From positions 1 through 39,209 of the forward strand of contig CAZGWE010000007.1 in the NCBI GenBank assembly GCA_964529405.1: a stretch of DNA of 39,209 nt, given 5' to 3'. This document shows, piece by piece, positions 5,935 through 12,541 of the stretch (position 1 is the first letter of the stretch; each line of letters starts with the position of its first letter). The notes beneath the pieces are model-generated. The model saw nothing but the letters and a program-made list of their open reading frames with translations. It searched no databases and had not been told where the DNA came from. A program made the translations under genes and the position numbers. This stretch comes from CAZGWE01 sp964529405 (GTDB lineage: Bacteria; Patescibacteriota; UBA1384; XYA2-FULL-43-10; 1-14-0-10-43-13).

Positions 5935-6384
5935 TTATTTTAATTCCACAGTTGCGCCAGCTTCAGTTAGTTTAGCCTTAGCAGCTTCGGCTTCCTCTTT
6001 CTTGGCACCCTTCAAAACGTCTTTTGGAGCGCCATCAACGAGATCTTTCGCTTCCTTGAGGCCAAGATCGGGCTTGATTTCGCGTACAGCCTTGATAACC
6101 TGGATCTTTTTGTCGCCGGCGTTTGTGAGGACAACATCAAAAATGGTTTTCTCTTCAACCGGCTCGGCAGCAACAGCAGCACCTGCGCCGGCAGCGACCA
6201 TAGCTACAGGGGCAGCAGCTGAGACACCATATCTGTCCTCAAGCACCTTAACCAAATCCGCAAGTTCAAGAACTGTCAGAGTATCAATCTTCTCGACAAT
6301 ATCCTTGAATTTAGCAGAAACTTCTTTTACGACTTCTTCTGCAGGAGCTTCTGCAACTGCAGTAGTTGTTTCTTCTTCGGCCAT
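5935..6384 (-). CDS. rplL: 50S ribosomal protein L7/L12
   Basis: Forms the mobile stalk dimers that recruit translation factors to the large subunit. 149 residues, longer than the usual 120-130 because of an acidic, Ala-rich N-terminal extension of about 20 residues (MAEEETTTAVAEAPAEE). Then come the dimerisation helices (LTVLELADLVKVLEDRYGV), an Ala/Gly hinge, and the conserved C-terminal domain (EKTIFDVVLTNAGDKKI, IKAVREI, LGLKEAKDLVDGAPK). The start ATG has AAGGAG 5 bases upstream. It follows rplJ after an 87-base gap, the standard L10-L12 order, and is followed by a terminator and tgt instead of the usual rpoB. Confidence 0.97.
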   Translation of the reverse strand: MAEEETTTAVAEAPAEEVVKEVSAKFKDIVEKIDTLTVLELADLVKVLEDRYGVSAAAPVAMVAAGAGAAVAAEPVEEKTIFDVVLTNAGDKKIQVIKAVREIKPDLGLKEAKDLVDGAPKDVLKGAKKEEAEAAKAKLTEAGATVELK

Positions 6385-6471
6385 TCGACTCCTTCTTTAG
6401 CTTGTCAGCAGGTCAACTAAATGATTTTCTTGATTTGAATAGCTGTCTTGCTGTCTTGCTCAAATTATGAA

Positions 6472-6993
6472 TTAACTAATCTTATCTTTTCTTGCGTTTA
6501 AAATATTTACCAATCCCCTGGTATTGCCGGACAACACGTTCACAAAACCGCGTGCCGGACCGGCAATTGTCCCAACCAAGCGGGCTAACAATTCAGTCCG
6601 TGAAGGCAATGAGGCCAACTGTTTTATCCCGACCTCGCTGATAAATTTCTTCTCCAGAATTCCGCCCAGGATTTTAACTAACTCATTCTTCTTGGCATAA
6701 TCGCTAATCTCCTTAGCCCCCGCTACCTCATCCCCTAATGAAAAAGCGATAGCCACGGGTTTCTTCAAAATCTCCTCATCGATCTCGATACCATATTTTT
6801 TGAAAGCGATTTTAGCCAGCGAGACCTTAGCCACATGAAAATCTACAGCTTGAGCTTTCAATTTTTTTCGCAGTTCCTCGGTATCTTTGACCTTTAGCCC
6901 CTGATAATCAACAATTACTGCTGATTTCATCTTGGCAATGTTGTCCTCAAACGCTGCCAGTTGTTCTTCTTTTTGCGCCTTGGTTTTGGCCAT
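6472..6993 (-). CDS. rplJ: 50S ribosomal protein L10
   Basis: Base of the L7/L12 stalk; binds 23S rRNA through its N-terminal domain and L12 dimers through its C-terminal helix. I start it at the ATG at 6993 (MAKTKAQKEEQLAAF), giving 173 residues, because TAGGAG lies upstream; the frame is open further up but only through the leader RNA. Family features: KSAVIVDYQGLKVKDTEELRKKL (about 24-45), a VAKVSLAKIAFKKYG segment, and a C-terminal region with PSRTELLARLVGTIAGPARG. Regulated by the attenuator leader at about 7005-7165, where excess L10-L12 complex is expected to bind. Confidence 0.95.
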   Translation of the reverse strand: MAKTKAQKEEQLAAFEDNIAKMKSAVIVDYQGLKVKDTEELRKKLKAQAVDFHVAKVSLAKIAFKKYGIEIDEEILKKPVAIAFSLGDEVAGAKEISDYAKKNELVKILGGILEKKFISEVGIKQLASLPSRTELLARLVGTIAGPARGFVNVLSGNTRGLVNILNARKDKIS

Positions 6994-7004
6994 GATTGCT
7001 CCTA

Positions 7005-7165
7005 CACTAAAAATCCTGCTTTTCCGCAGGACAAAATAGTAAAAACTACTTTTATCCTGCACAAGGTGACGGTTTAATCCCGCATGGCTCAAGGCGCTGC
7101 GGAACCTTATGGTCATTGGAACTATAAACAGAGTACCAGGTTTTCCACTCCCGGTCAATAGTGCG
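7005..7165 (-). promoter_or_regulatory. L10 leader with antiterminator and terminator
   Basis: This stretch between rplA and rplJ has two mutually exclusive hairpins on the minus strand. GCAGGA of 7026-7031 can pair with TCCTGC at 7014-7019, giving a terminator followed by TTTTT at 7013-7009. Alternatively the same bases pair with 7055-7060 in a long antiterminator arm (AGGATAAAAGTA with TACTATTTTGTCCT). The upstream 70-90 bases form the presumed L10-L12 binding part. The layout and position match the autoregulatory L10 leader known in many bacteria; the exact protein-binding motif was not verified. Confidence 0.65.
7009..7031 (-). terminator. intrinsic attenuator of the L10 leader
   Basis: Minus strand TCCTGC-GGAAAA-GCAGGA followed by TTTTT, ending 16 bases upstream of the rplJ start codon. 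Premature stop here would switch off rplJ-rplL while leaving rplA expressed. Confidence 0.75.
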
Positions 7166-7173
7166 CCAGATCG

Positions 7174-7971
7174 CTACTTCTTTGCCACTTTTATGCTCGG
7201 ACCCATTGTGGTTGTAATGTAAATTGAATCAACTTTTTTGGGAAGATGGCCGAACAGGACATCGTAGTTTTGTTTAATCCTGCCGTGGCCGAAGGAGATT
7301 TTACCTAATGGCATATGGACGACATTGTTTTTGTCTGCGCGATACTCTACCTTGCCGCTTTTAAGCTCCTCAACGGCCTTGTCCACATCGGCAACAACCG
7401 TTCCGGCTTTCGGCGACGGCATTAAACCCTTTGGTCCGAGTGTCTTTGCTAATGGGGCCAGCCTGGGCATCATTTTTGGCTCGGCCACCAGAATATCAAA
7501 GTTGACTTTGCCGGCTTTTACGTCGGCAACGAGCTGATCAACATTATCGTCAGTAACGCCCAAAACCCGTTTTTCTTTGGCCACACCGCCGGGCATTATG
7601 GATGTGCCGCGAATATTTTTTTCTTTTTCATTCAGGGCAAAATGGACTTCAACGGTGGCATCGAATTTTGCCGGCGAGGTTTTGAGCGCCAGCTCTATGG
7701 CTTCGTTAAGCGGATACTCTTTGCCCCTTTCTATCTGTTCGGCAATTTGGCGATATTTTTTACCGTGGCGAGGCTGGCGGCGAACTTGGTGTTTTTTCTC
7801 GACCTTCTCGACTTTTTCTTTTTTGACTTTTTCTTTTGTCTCGGCTTTTGCTTCAGCTTTCTCTTCCTTTTCCTGTTCTTTGCGTTCTTTGTCGCGCTCT
7901 TCCGCCTCCTTTAAGATCTTTTTTTCATCAATGACTTCGTCCGATGAAATTTCCCTAACCTTTTTAGCCAT
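7174..7971 (-). CDS. rplA: 50S ribosomal protein L1 with charged N-terminal extension
   Basis: Forms the L1 stalk that helps release E-site tRNA and binds 23S rRNA. I place the start at the ATG at 7971 (MAKKVREISSDEV) because AAGGAG precedes it, giving 265 residues. The first 65 residues are a Lys/Glu-rich helical extension absent from E. coli L1. The canonical part begins at RHGKKYRQIAEQIERGKEYPL and includes the hallmark MPRLAPLAKTLGPKGLMPSPKAGTV and the end TTTMGPSIKVAKK. Such extensions are common in Patescibacteria. L11 (rplK), usually just upstream, is not here: pth is. It is the first of the rplA-rplJ-rplL set. Confidence 0.96.
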   Translation of the reverse strand: MAKKVREISSDEVIDEKKILKEAEERDKERKEQEKEEKAEAKAETKEKVKKEKVEKVEKKHQVRRQPRHGKKYRQIAEQIERGKEYPLNEAIELALKTSPAKFDATVEVHFALNEKEKNIRGTSIMPGGVAKEKRVLGVTDDNVDQLVADVKAGKVNFDILVAEPKMMPRLAPLAKTLGPKGLMPSPKAGTVVADVDKAVEELKSGKVEYRADKNNVVHMPLGKISFGHGRIKQNYDVLFGHLPKKVDSIYITTTMGPSIKVAKK

Positions 7972-8049
7972 TTTCGCTCCTTGGTGGTAATAACGGCCTG
8001 TTAAGCCTCCCACTTTCTAAATATAATCATACATACTATCAAAGTGCGC

Positions 8050-8676
8050 CTACTTATTCAAGAGATCGAGCGTATGGTCGGGAATTTTATCATTTTTATT
8101 GCCCAAATAGGGCAAAACATACTTTATCGTCTCCTCAATAACCTTGCTTAAAATCGGCACTTCGCGGTCAGAGAATGGAGATAAAACAAATTCAGCCGTG
8201 TCAAGAATACCCTCCGGCGGGTCAAACTCGGTCGCGTCTCCGTCATACTTCGTAATACCGAGACGGATTCGAGTAAACTGATCGGTTTTTAACGTATCAA
8301 TGATGTTTTGCAGGCCTTTTTGTCCGGCGCTGCCACCCTCGTTTCTGATTCGAGCCTGGCCGATTGGCAGATCTTTATCGTCAGCCGCAACTATCAAATC
8401 CTCTGGAGAAACTTTAAAGTATGATAAAATCATACTAACCGCCTGCCCCGACAGGTTCATAAATGTCAATGGCCTTACCAAAAGTATTTTTTCGCCATCC
8501 TTAGCTGTTTCGACAATTTCTGCTTCAAACTTCTTTTCTGTACGAAACCGTAATATTTTCCCTGCCGGCGCCAGTTCCGGCCTGGTTGCCAGCTCATCAA
8601 CAAAACGGAAACCCGCATTATGGCGGGTGTTTTCATATTCCTTACCCGGATTGCCCAAGCCAACAATTATTTTCAT
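8050..8676 (-). CDS. pth: peptidyl-tRNA hydrolase
   Basis: Cleaves the ester bond of peptidyl-tRNAs released from stalled ribosomes, recycling tRNA. The start at 8676 (MKIIVGLGNPGKEYENTRHNAGF) follows a GGAG site and gives 208 residues, a normal length. Conserved residues are visible: Asn in GLGNPG, the catalytic His in RHNAGF (about 20), Asn in PLTFMNLSGQAV (about 72), and Asp in VAADDKDLPIG. The GGSAGQKGLQNII segment (normally G..GHNGL) has Gln where most enzymes have His-Asn, a modest variation. It sits between the YbaB gene and rplA in the same direction. Confidence 0.95.
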   Translation of the reverse strand: MKIIVGLGNPGKEYENTRHNAGFRFVDELATRPELAPAGKILRFRTEKKFEAEIVETAKDGEKILLVRPLTFMNLSGQAVSMILSYFKVSPEDLIVAADDKDLPIGQARIRNEGGSAGQKGLQNIIDTLKTDQFTRIRLGITKYDGDATEFDPPEGILDTAEFVLSPFSDREVPILSKVIEETIKYVLPYLGNKNDKIPDHTLDLLNK

Positions 8677-8701
8677 ATCTGCTCCATCGCAATAACCGAT
8701 A

Positions 8702-8765
8702 ACCAAATCTCAAAACTCAATTACCAAACAGTTTGATTATTGGGTATTGAGTATTGTGATTTGGT
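8702..8765. repeat. imperfect inverted repeat between pth and the YbaB gene
   Basis: ACCAAATC at 8702 pairs with GATTTGGT at 8758, and ACTCAAT pairs with ATTGAGT inside, with a loop of about 25 bases. It fills half of the 129-base gap between pth and the YbaB/EbfC gene. It could be a dispersed repeat or a transcript-end structure; no U-tract is seen. Confidence 0.45.
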
Positions 8766-8805
8766 TGTGGCTTGTTCCCTGGTTATTGGAACTTATATTT
8801 CGGAA

Positions 8806-9111
8806 CTAGAGACCAGGAATGTTGAATCCACCCGCTATTTCTTTCATTTTTTCAGCCGCATAGGCCTGGGATCGGGCGATGGCCTGAGAAATGGTATTTT
8901 TGAGGTCCTTCTCGAGTTCCCGTTTGTGGTTCGGATCCAGCGCTTCCTCAGCGATATTAATACTGACAAGATGCTGTTCACCATTTAAAACGACACTGAC
9001 CCAACCGTCATTGCTGCTAGCCTCCACTTCGGTTTCTTTAAGCTCTTTTTGAAGTTTGCGTGCTTTTTTTTGCAAATCATAAAGCTCGCGCGCTTTGCCA
9101 AAATCTACCAT
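8806..9111 (-). CDS. YbaB/EbfC family nucleoid-associated protein
   Basis: A 101-residue small DNA-binding protein of the YbaB/EbfC type, dimeric, helix-strand-helix. Features: an N-terminal amphipathic helix (ARELYDLQKKARKLQKELKET), a strand region with SNDGWVSVVLNGEQHLVSINI, then EALDPNHKRELEKDLKNTISQAIARSQ and the Met/Gly-rich end KEIAGGFNIPGL. In many bacteria this gene lies beside dnaX and recR; here it is with the M50-like protease and pth. GGAG precedes the ATG at 9111. Confidence 0.85.
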   Translation of the reverse strand: MVDFGKARELYDLQKKARKLQKELKETEVEASSNDGWVSVVLNGEQHLVSINIAEEALDPNHKRELEKDLKNTISQAIARSQAYAAEKMKEIAGGFNIPGL

Positions 9112-9130
9112 AATTTACTCCATACATTAT

Positions 9131-9883
9131 TCACATCGGTTTTATTAACTTGCTAACTGCAAAAACCATAATACTTAAAATCAAACTCAAAAGCAAGACA
9201 AGATCAATTGTTGCCACCATCACCACAATTTGACGAGGAGTTTGGGTAATCCAAAAGCCAAGGTCGGGACGAAATGCCGTCAATTTCCATAAGACCCCAA
9301 AAACAAGGGCCAGAAAAAATATCGTTACCGAAATGTTTTTTATATCCTGGAGACTGGGGTTCATGGTTACAGCCACGGAAACCAGCAGATAAATCAATAG
9401 TAAGTTCTGATAACTCCCGTAATCAACGCTGGAGGTTAGGTAGATGATGGCGCTCTTGATTTCCGTCAAGCCGGGGCTGACGCTAACGGGGTCTATTTCG
9501 CTCAACCCGACCATTCGGGCCAGAAAATAAATTACTACTCCCCCGCCGACAAACGGGGCAAGGGAAATGACTATCTGCCCGATAATGGGAATCTTTGGTT
9601 TGTAGTGTTCTACCCTGCCGCCGGATTTGTCGAAAATACTGAAGGCTTGGATTCTGGCTCCGGTCGCCAGGCAGGCTAAGGCATGAGAAATTTCATGGAC
9701 AATCACACCCGGAGCAACGAATAATCTGTAGCCGTAGCCCAAGATTGAATGGGAAAGACAAAAATTAATCAGCGATGCTCCGATCGGAATGGCCAAAACC
9801 AACAACAAAATCTTCCCGGCCGGAAAATTGCCGGCCACAGCCGGAAAATAATTTTTGGTAACCGAAAGTAAGAATACGAACAT
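9131..9883 (-). CDS. M50-like membrane metalloprotease family protein
   Basis: About 250 residues, polytopic. I favour the ATG at 9883 (MFVFLLSVTKNYF), which has GAGGGGAA upstream, over the GTG at 9898. The motif VHEISHALACLATGARI at about residue 62 is the HExxH zinc site of site-2-protease-like (M50B-like) proteins, set in a hydrophobic segment. A second conserved piece, GGRVEH followed by a Pro-rich PKIPIIGQIVISLAPFVGG, resembles the M50B-like pattern in which a membrane-embedded Asp or Pro-rich loop follows. At least five further hydrophobic spans run to the C-terminus. Substrate unknown. The gene starts 17 bases after the SDR stop and precedes the YbaB gene by 19 bases, so it is probably cotranscribed. 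Confidence 0.7.
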   Translation of the reverse strand: MFVFLLSVTKNYFPAVAGNFPAGKILLLVLAIPIGASLINFCLSHSILGYGYRLFVAPGVIVHEISHALACLATGARIQAFSIFDKSGGRVEHYKPKIPIIGQIVISLAPFVGGGVVIYFLARMVGLSEIDPVSVSPGLTEIKSAIIYLTSSVDYGSYQNLLLIYLLVSVAVTMNPSLQDIKNISVTIFFLALVFGVLWKLTAFRPDLGFWITQTPRQIVVMVATIDLVLLLSLILSIMVFAVSKLIKPM

Positions 9884-9899
9884 TTCCCCTCGCTCCACC

Positions 9900-10637
9900 T
9901 TACTCTATAGCACAAGTCCTGCCGCCATCAATGACTAATGTTGCGCCGGTAATATAGTCTGCGTCCTCCGAACATAAAAAGATGGTCGGCCCGGCCACAT
10001 CTTCGGGTTTGCCTAAACGATTGAGCGGAATATCCGCTAAGCGTTTCTGTAAAAACTCCGGATCTTTAAGTTTCGGGTTAAAGCCGGTATCGATTGACTC
10101 GGGACAAACGGCGTTGACATTAATACTATATTTACCAAGAGATGCAGCCATTGACGCGGTTAGAGAGATAAGAGCCGACTTTGAGGCAACATAATCAGCT
10201 TGATAAGCGCAACCGAACAAGCCCTTAACCGAAGCGGTAAAAACAATCTTGCCGGCAACCTTATTTTCAATCATATTCTTTGCCACCAACTGGGAGAGCA
10301 GAAAGTGGCTTTTTAAATTAATATTGAGCGTGGCCTCAATTTCTGTCGACAACAATTCAACAAAATCTTTAAAGTGGGAGATGCCGGCATTGTTAACCAA
10401 AATATCCACCCCGTCAAAAGATTTTTCGATCTCGCCGAAAACGTTCTTAATACTATCAAGGTTGGCGAAGTCGGCCTGATAGTGGCGATAATTATCACTT
10501 TGCCCGACCTCTGTCTCTGTATCATTTGAAATGCCCGCAACTTTCGCACCCTCGCCCAAAAACCTTTTAACGATGGCGGAACCAATGCCGCCAGAGTCGC
10601 CGGTAATTAGAACATTTTTGCCCTCAAATCTCTTCAT
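9900..10637 (-). CDS. short-chain dehydrogenase/reductase (SDR), FabG-like
   Basis: A 245-residue NAD(P)H-dependent oxidoreductase of the classical SDR type. Visible motifs: cofactor loop TGDSGGIG (about 13-20), DILVNNAGISHF (about 80-91), catalytic Ser in FTASVKGLFG (about 140), Tyr and Lys in DYVASK (about 153-157), NAVCPESIDTGF, and the C-terminal SEDADYITGATLVIDGG. The closest well-known relatives are 3-oxoacyl-ACP reductases and glucose or sorbitol dehydrogenases; the substrate cannot be decided. No fatty acid genes are nearby. AAAGGA precedes the ATG at 10637. Confidence 0.85.
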   Translation of the reverse strand: MKRFEGKNVLITGDSGGIGSAIVKRFLGEGAKVAGISNDTETEVGQSDNYRHYQADFANLDSIKNVFGEIEKSFDGVDILVNNAGISHFKDFVELLSTEIEATLNINLKSHFLLSQLVAKNMIENKVAGKIVFTASVKGLFGCAYQADYVASKSALISLTASMAASLGKYSINVNAVCPESIDTGFNPKLKDPEFLQKRLADIPLNRLGKPEDVAGPTIFLCSEDADYITGATLVIDGGRTCAIE

Positions 10638-10754
10638 GGGAGTCCTTTATAATTATTTCGTATCGGATTCATCATAACCCAAAAAATATTCTTCGTCAAA
10701 GCAACCGCCAATGAGAGCAATGGTGATGTCCGCCATCGCCTGTACGAGCAGTAC

Positions 10755-11078
10755 GTGACCGTGACTAACCCGGTCGGTGATGCACTCGAGCCGATGAATG
10801 TTCTGGCAATGCAGGTTGTCGGTGCCCACGAGGGGAAGCCTGGCTTTTTCCTCTCCCACTGGTTCGAGCCATCTGTGTTGCCGGACTTCCTGACGAAGGT
10901 CTTCCCGCCCAAGGAGTTCACGATGGTGCGGATGCGCTTCCCGAAGGGGAGTCTCTTCGCCATTCGCAGGAAGGGCATCGCGTCGAAAGGCGCGGTGACC
11001 ATGCTCAACAACGTATTGGGCAACATCCTACCCGAGGAGCAGGAGCCGACGCTCCGGGCTATCAAGGCCATTCTCTGA
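10755..11078 (+). CDS. GC-rich orphan hypothetical protein
   Basis: A 107-residue protein from a GTG at 10755, with a strong third-position G/C preference that marks real coding sequence. The same frame stays open without a stop back to about 10653, and a protein-like stretch (NGDVRHRLYEQY) directly precedes the GTG, so the true start may be earlier, or the 5' end may be truncated. No clear ribosome site is seen. Content: mixed alpha/beta with LSHWFEPSVLPDFLTKVFPP, MVRMRFPKGSLFAIRRKG and a C-terminal helix NNVLGNILPEEQEPTLRAI. No family recognised. The AT-rich to GC-rich change falls near 10690, so this may be an inserted cassette that ends with the hairpins at 11088-11165. Confidence 0.6.
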   Translation: MTVTNPVGDALEPMNVLAMQVVGAHEGKPGFFLSHWFEPSVLPDFLTKVFPPKEFTMVRMRFPKGSLFAIRRKGIASKGAVTMLNNVLGNILPEEQEPTLRAIKAIL

Positions 11079-11087
11079 CGTCTTACC

Positions 11088-11105
11088 CCGCACTTTAAAG
11101 TGCGG
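11088..11105. repeat. perfect palindrome after the GC-rich orphan gene
   Basis: CCGCACTTTAAAGTGCGG, 18 bases, 10 bases past the stop at 11078. No T-run follows directly. It may be an RNA 3' stem or a protein-binding palindrome. Confidence 0.6.
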
Positions 11106-11124
11106 TGAAGTACAACTCTGACAA

Positions 11125-11176
11125 GCTCTGCCAAAACGGCACACCAGGCGCAGTGGAGGCAGAGCATTTTCTATTA
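11125..11176 (+). terminator. probable terminator of the GC-rich orphan gene
   Basis: GCTCTGCC pairs with GGCAGAGC (11158-11165) over about 25 bases, followed by ATTTTCTATTATTTT. The U-rich tail is interrupted but reasonable. It separates the orphan gene from the T-box operon promoter at 11192. Confidence 0.55.
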
Positions 11177-11191
11177 TTTTCGTTCGTTTAT

Positions 11192-11220
11192 TTGACATTT
11201 AAGACATAATTGATTAAACT
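11192..11220 (+). promoter_or_regulatory. sigma70 promoter of the T-box operon
   Basis: TTGACA at 11192-11197, 17-base spacer, TAAACT at 11215-11220. Transcription would start near 11227, just before the leader. Confidence 0.65.
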
Positions 11221-11227
11221 ATAAGCA

Positions 11228-11455
11228 ATTAAAAACCGTTGACCAGGAGAATGGGCCTGCGAGGTGCTGGGTGAACGCCAATTGGCTAGTAGCTTAAGCC
11301 GGGAGTTCCCGTTATAGAACAAAGACATGTCGGGTCAAAAGCTCGGAGTGTCTTGCAAAGCGCCCCGATTAATCGGGGAATAGAAGGTGGTACCGCGGGA
11401 GCAAGATCTTTCGTCCTTCAGGCTATTTTGAAGTGAAAGGTCTTTTTTAGTTGAT
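11228..11455 (+). promoter_or_regulatory. T-box leader (uncharged-tRNA sensor)
   Basis: The hallmark AGAAGGTGGTACCGCGG at about 11382-11398 is the conserved T-box sequence, whose UGGU bulge pairs with the NCCA end of uncharged tRNA. Upstream, TTGACC (11239) pairs with GGGTCAA (11332) to close stem I, and CCCCGATTAATCGGGG forms a stem-III-like hairpin. Downstream a terminator (GATCTTTC...GAAAGGTC then TTTTTT) ends at 11450. The specifier codon is not certain: by position before the base of stem I it would be GAC (Asp), but UGGU implies a tRNA with A at position 73 whereas tRNA-Asp normally has G. The leader controls the dehydrogenase and aminotransferase that follow. Confidence 0.9.
11408..11450 (+). 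terminator. T-box-controlled intrinsic terminator
   Basis: GATCTTTC and GAAAGGTC pair around an inner CTTCA/TTGAAG stem, then TTTTTT. It is the conditional terminator of the T-box leader, 15 bases before the start codon at 11465. Confidence 0.85.
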
Positions 11456-11464
11456 AAGGAAAAA

Positions 11465-12541
11465 ATGAAAATAATTGATTACACATACAAGGAGCCGGAA
11501 ATTAAAAGCAACGTATTTGATACGTTGGCTACAAATAAGCACGAGCAGCTTGTTTTTGGTTATGATGAAAAGACTGGTATGAGAGTTGTGCTTGCAATTC
11601 ATGACACAACGCTTGGCCCAAGTACTGGCGGCATAAGGATGGTAAATGTAAACGAAGAGAAAGCCATTGAAGAAGCATTACGTCTCTCATATGCAATGAC
11701 ATATAAAAACGCCATAATCGATGAGCCGTTTGGCGGATCAAAGGCAGTTGTCATTGGAGATCCATCAAAAGACAAGAACACAAAGTATTTAAAAGCTATT
11801 GGTGATTTTATCGAGTCCCTGCAGGGTAAATTTTTAACAGGTGTGGATATGGGTCTTAGCTTGGATGATGCTAAGGTCATTGGCAGTCGTACAAAATATA
11901 TATTTAACTCAAAGGGCTGTTCGGGCATAACGACCGGACATGGCGTCTATAAGGGTTTAAAACAAACAGTCTTGGAGGTTTTCGGGTCCAGCAACCTTGA
12001 CGGTAAAACGATTGCAGTTCAGGGTTTGGGTTACGTTGGCGGTACGCTTATAGAGTTGCTTGCGGAGCATAAAGTAAAGCTAATTGTTGCTGACGTTGAT
12101 GAAAATATTGCTAAAGATTTTGCGTTTAAGTATAAGGCGGAGGTTGTGGATACAGATGGTATTTATGGCGTTGACTGCGATGTATTTGCTCCCTGCGCGG
12201 TGGGTGAAATCCTAAATGACGTTACAATTCCACAGTTAAAATGCAAAATTGTGGCTGGGGGTGCCAACAACCAATTTAAAGATGAAGTTAGACACTCTCA
12301 ACTGCTGATGGATCGGGGAATTTTACACGCGCCGGATTTTGTAATTAATGCTGGGGGAGTTTGCCATGGAATGTGCGAGGTTAAGGGAATTGACATTAGC
12401 GTTGCTATGGAGAAAACGAACTTGATTCCGGATATCTTGCAACAAGTTTTTGATATTTCAAAAAGGCACCAAGTTCCGCCAATCTTGGCTGCCTATCAGA
12501 TAGCTCATGATAAAATTGAAGCCAAAAAGGAAAGAAAATGA
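11465..12541 (+). CDS. Leu/Phe/Val/Glu dehydrogenase family protein
   Basis: 358 residues; NAD(P)-dependent oxidative deamination of an amino acid to its 2-oxo acid. The length and sequence resemble leucine/phenylalanine/valine dehydrogenases rather than the longer glutamate enzymes. N-terminal catalytic domain: GPSTGGIRM (about 50), AMTYKNAIIDEPFGGSKAV with the two expected lysines (about 81 and 93), and TGVDMG. C-terminal Rossmann domain: AVQGLGYVGGTL (about 182) with acidic VADVD after the second strand, which favours NAD. Also CDVFAPCAVGEILN, VAGGANNQF and FVINAGGV. The next gene overlaps by 4 bases (ATGA) and is an aminotransferase, so together they could interconvert amino and oxo acids. 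Controlled by the T-box leader. Substrate not decidable. Confidence 0.9.
   Translation: MKIIDYTYKEPEIKSNVFDTLATNKHEQLVFGYDEKTGMRVVLAIHDTTLGPSTGGIRMVNVNEEKAIEEALRLSYAMTYKNAIIDEPFGGSKAVVIGDPSKDKNTKYLKAIGDFIESLQGKFLTGVDMGLSLDDAKVIGSRTKYIFNSKGCSGITTGHGVYKGLKQTVLEVFGSSNLDGKTIAVQGLGYVGGTLIELLAEHKVKLIVADVDENIAKDFAFKYKAEVVDTDGIYGVDCDVFAPCAVGEILNDVTIPQLKCKIVAGGANNQFKDEVRHSQLLMDRGILHAPDFVINAGGVCHGMCEVKGIDISVAMEKTNLIPDILQQVFDISKRHQVPPILAAYQIAHDKIEAKKERK

Noticed and set aside
7577..7990. Plus-strand frames opposite rplA
   Set aside because: Phe/Ser/Leu-rich translations are shadows of the Lys/Glu-rich L1 extension.
10653..10859. Short minus-strand frame ending DEEYFLGYDESDTK just before the SDR gene
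   Set aside because: Its last codons look protein-like, but most of it is antisense to the GC-rich gene and no start or ribosome site is convincing.
10634..11167. Long minus-strand reading frame across the GC-rich orphan gene
   Set aside because: The plus-strand frame 10755-11078 has the coherent G/C third-position pattern; the minus frame has Cys/Arg-rich content typical of an antisense shadow.
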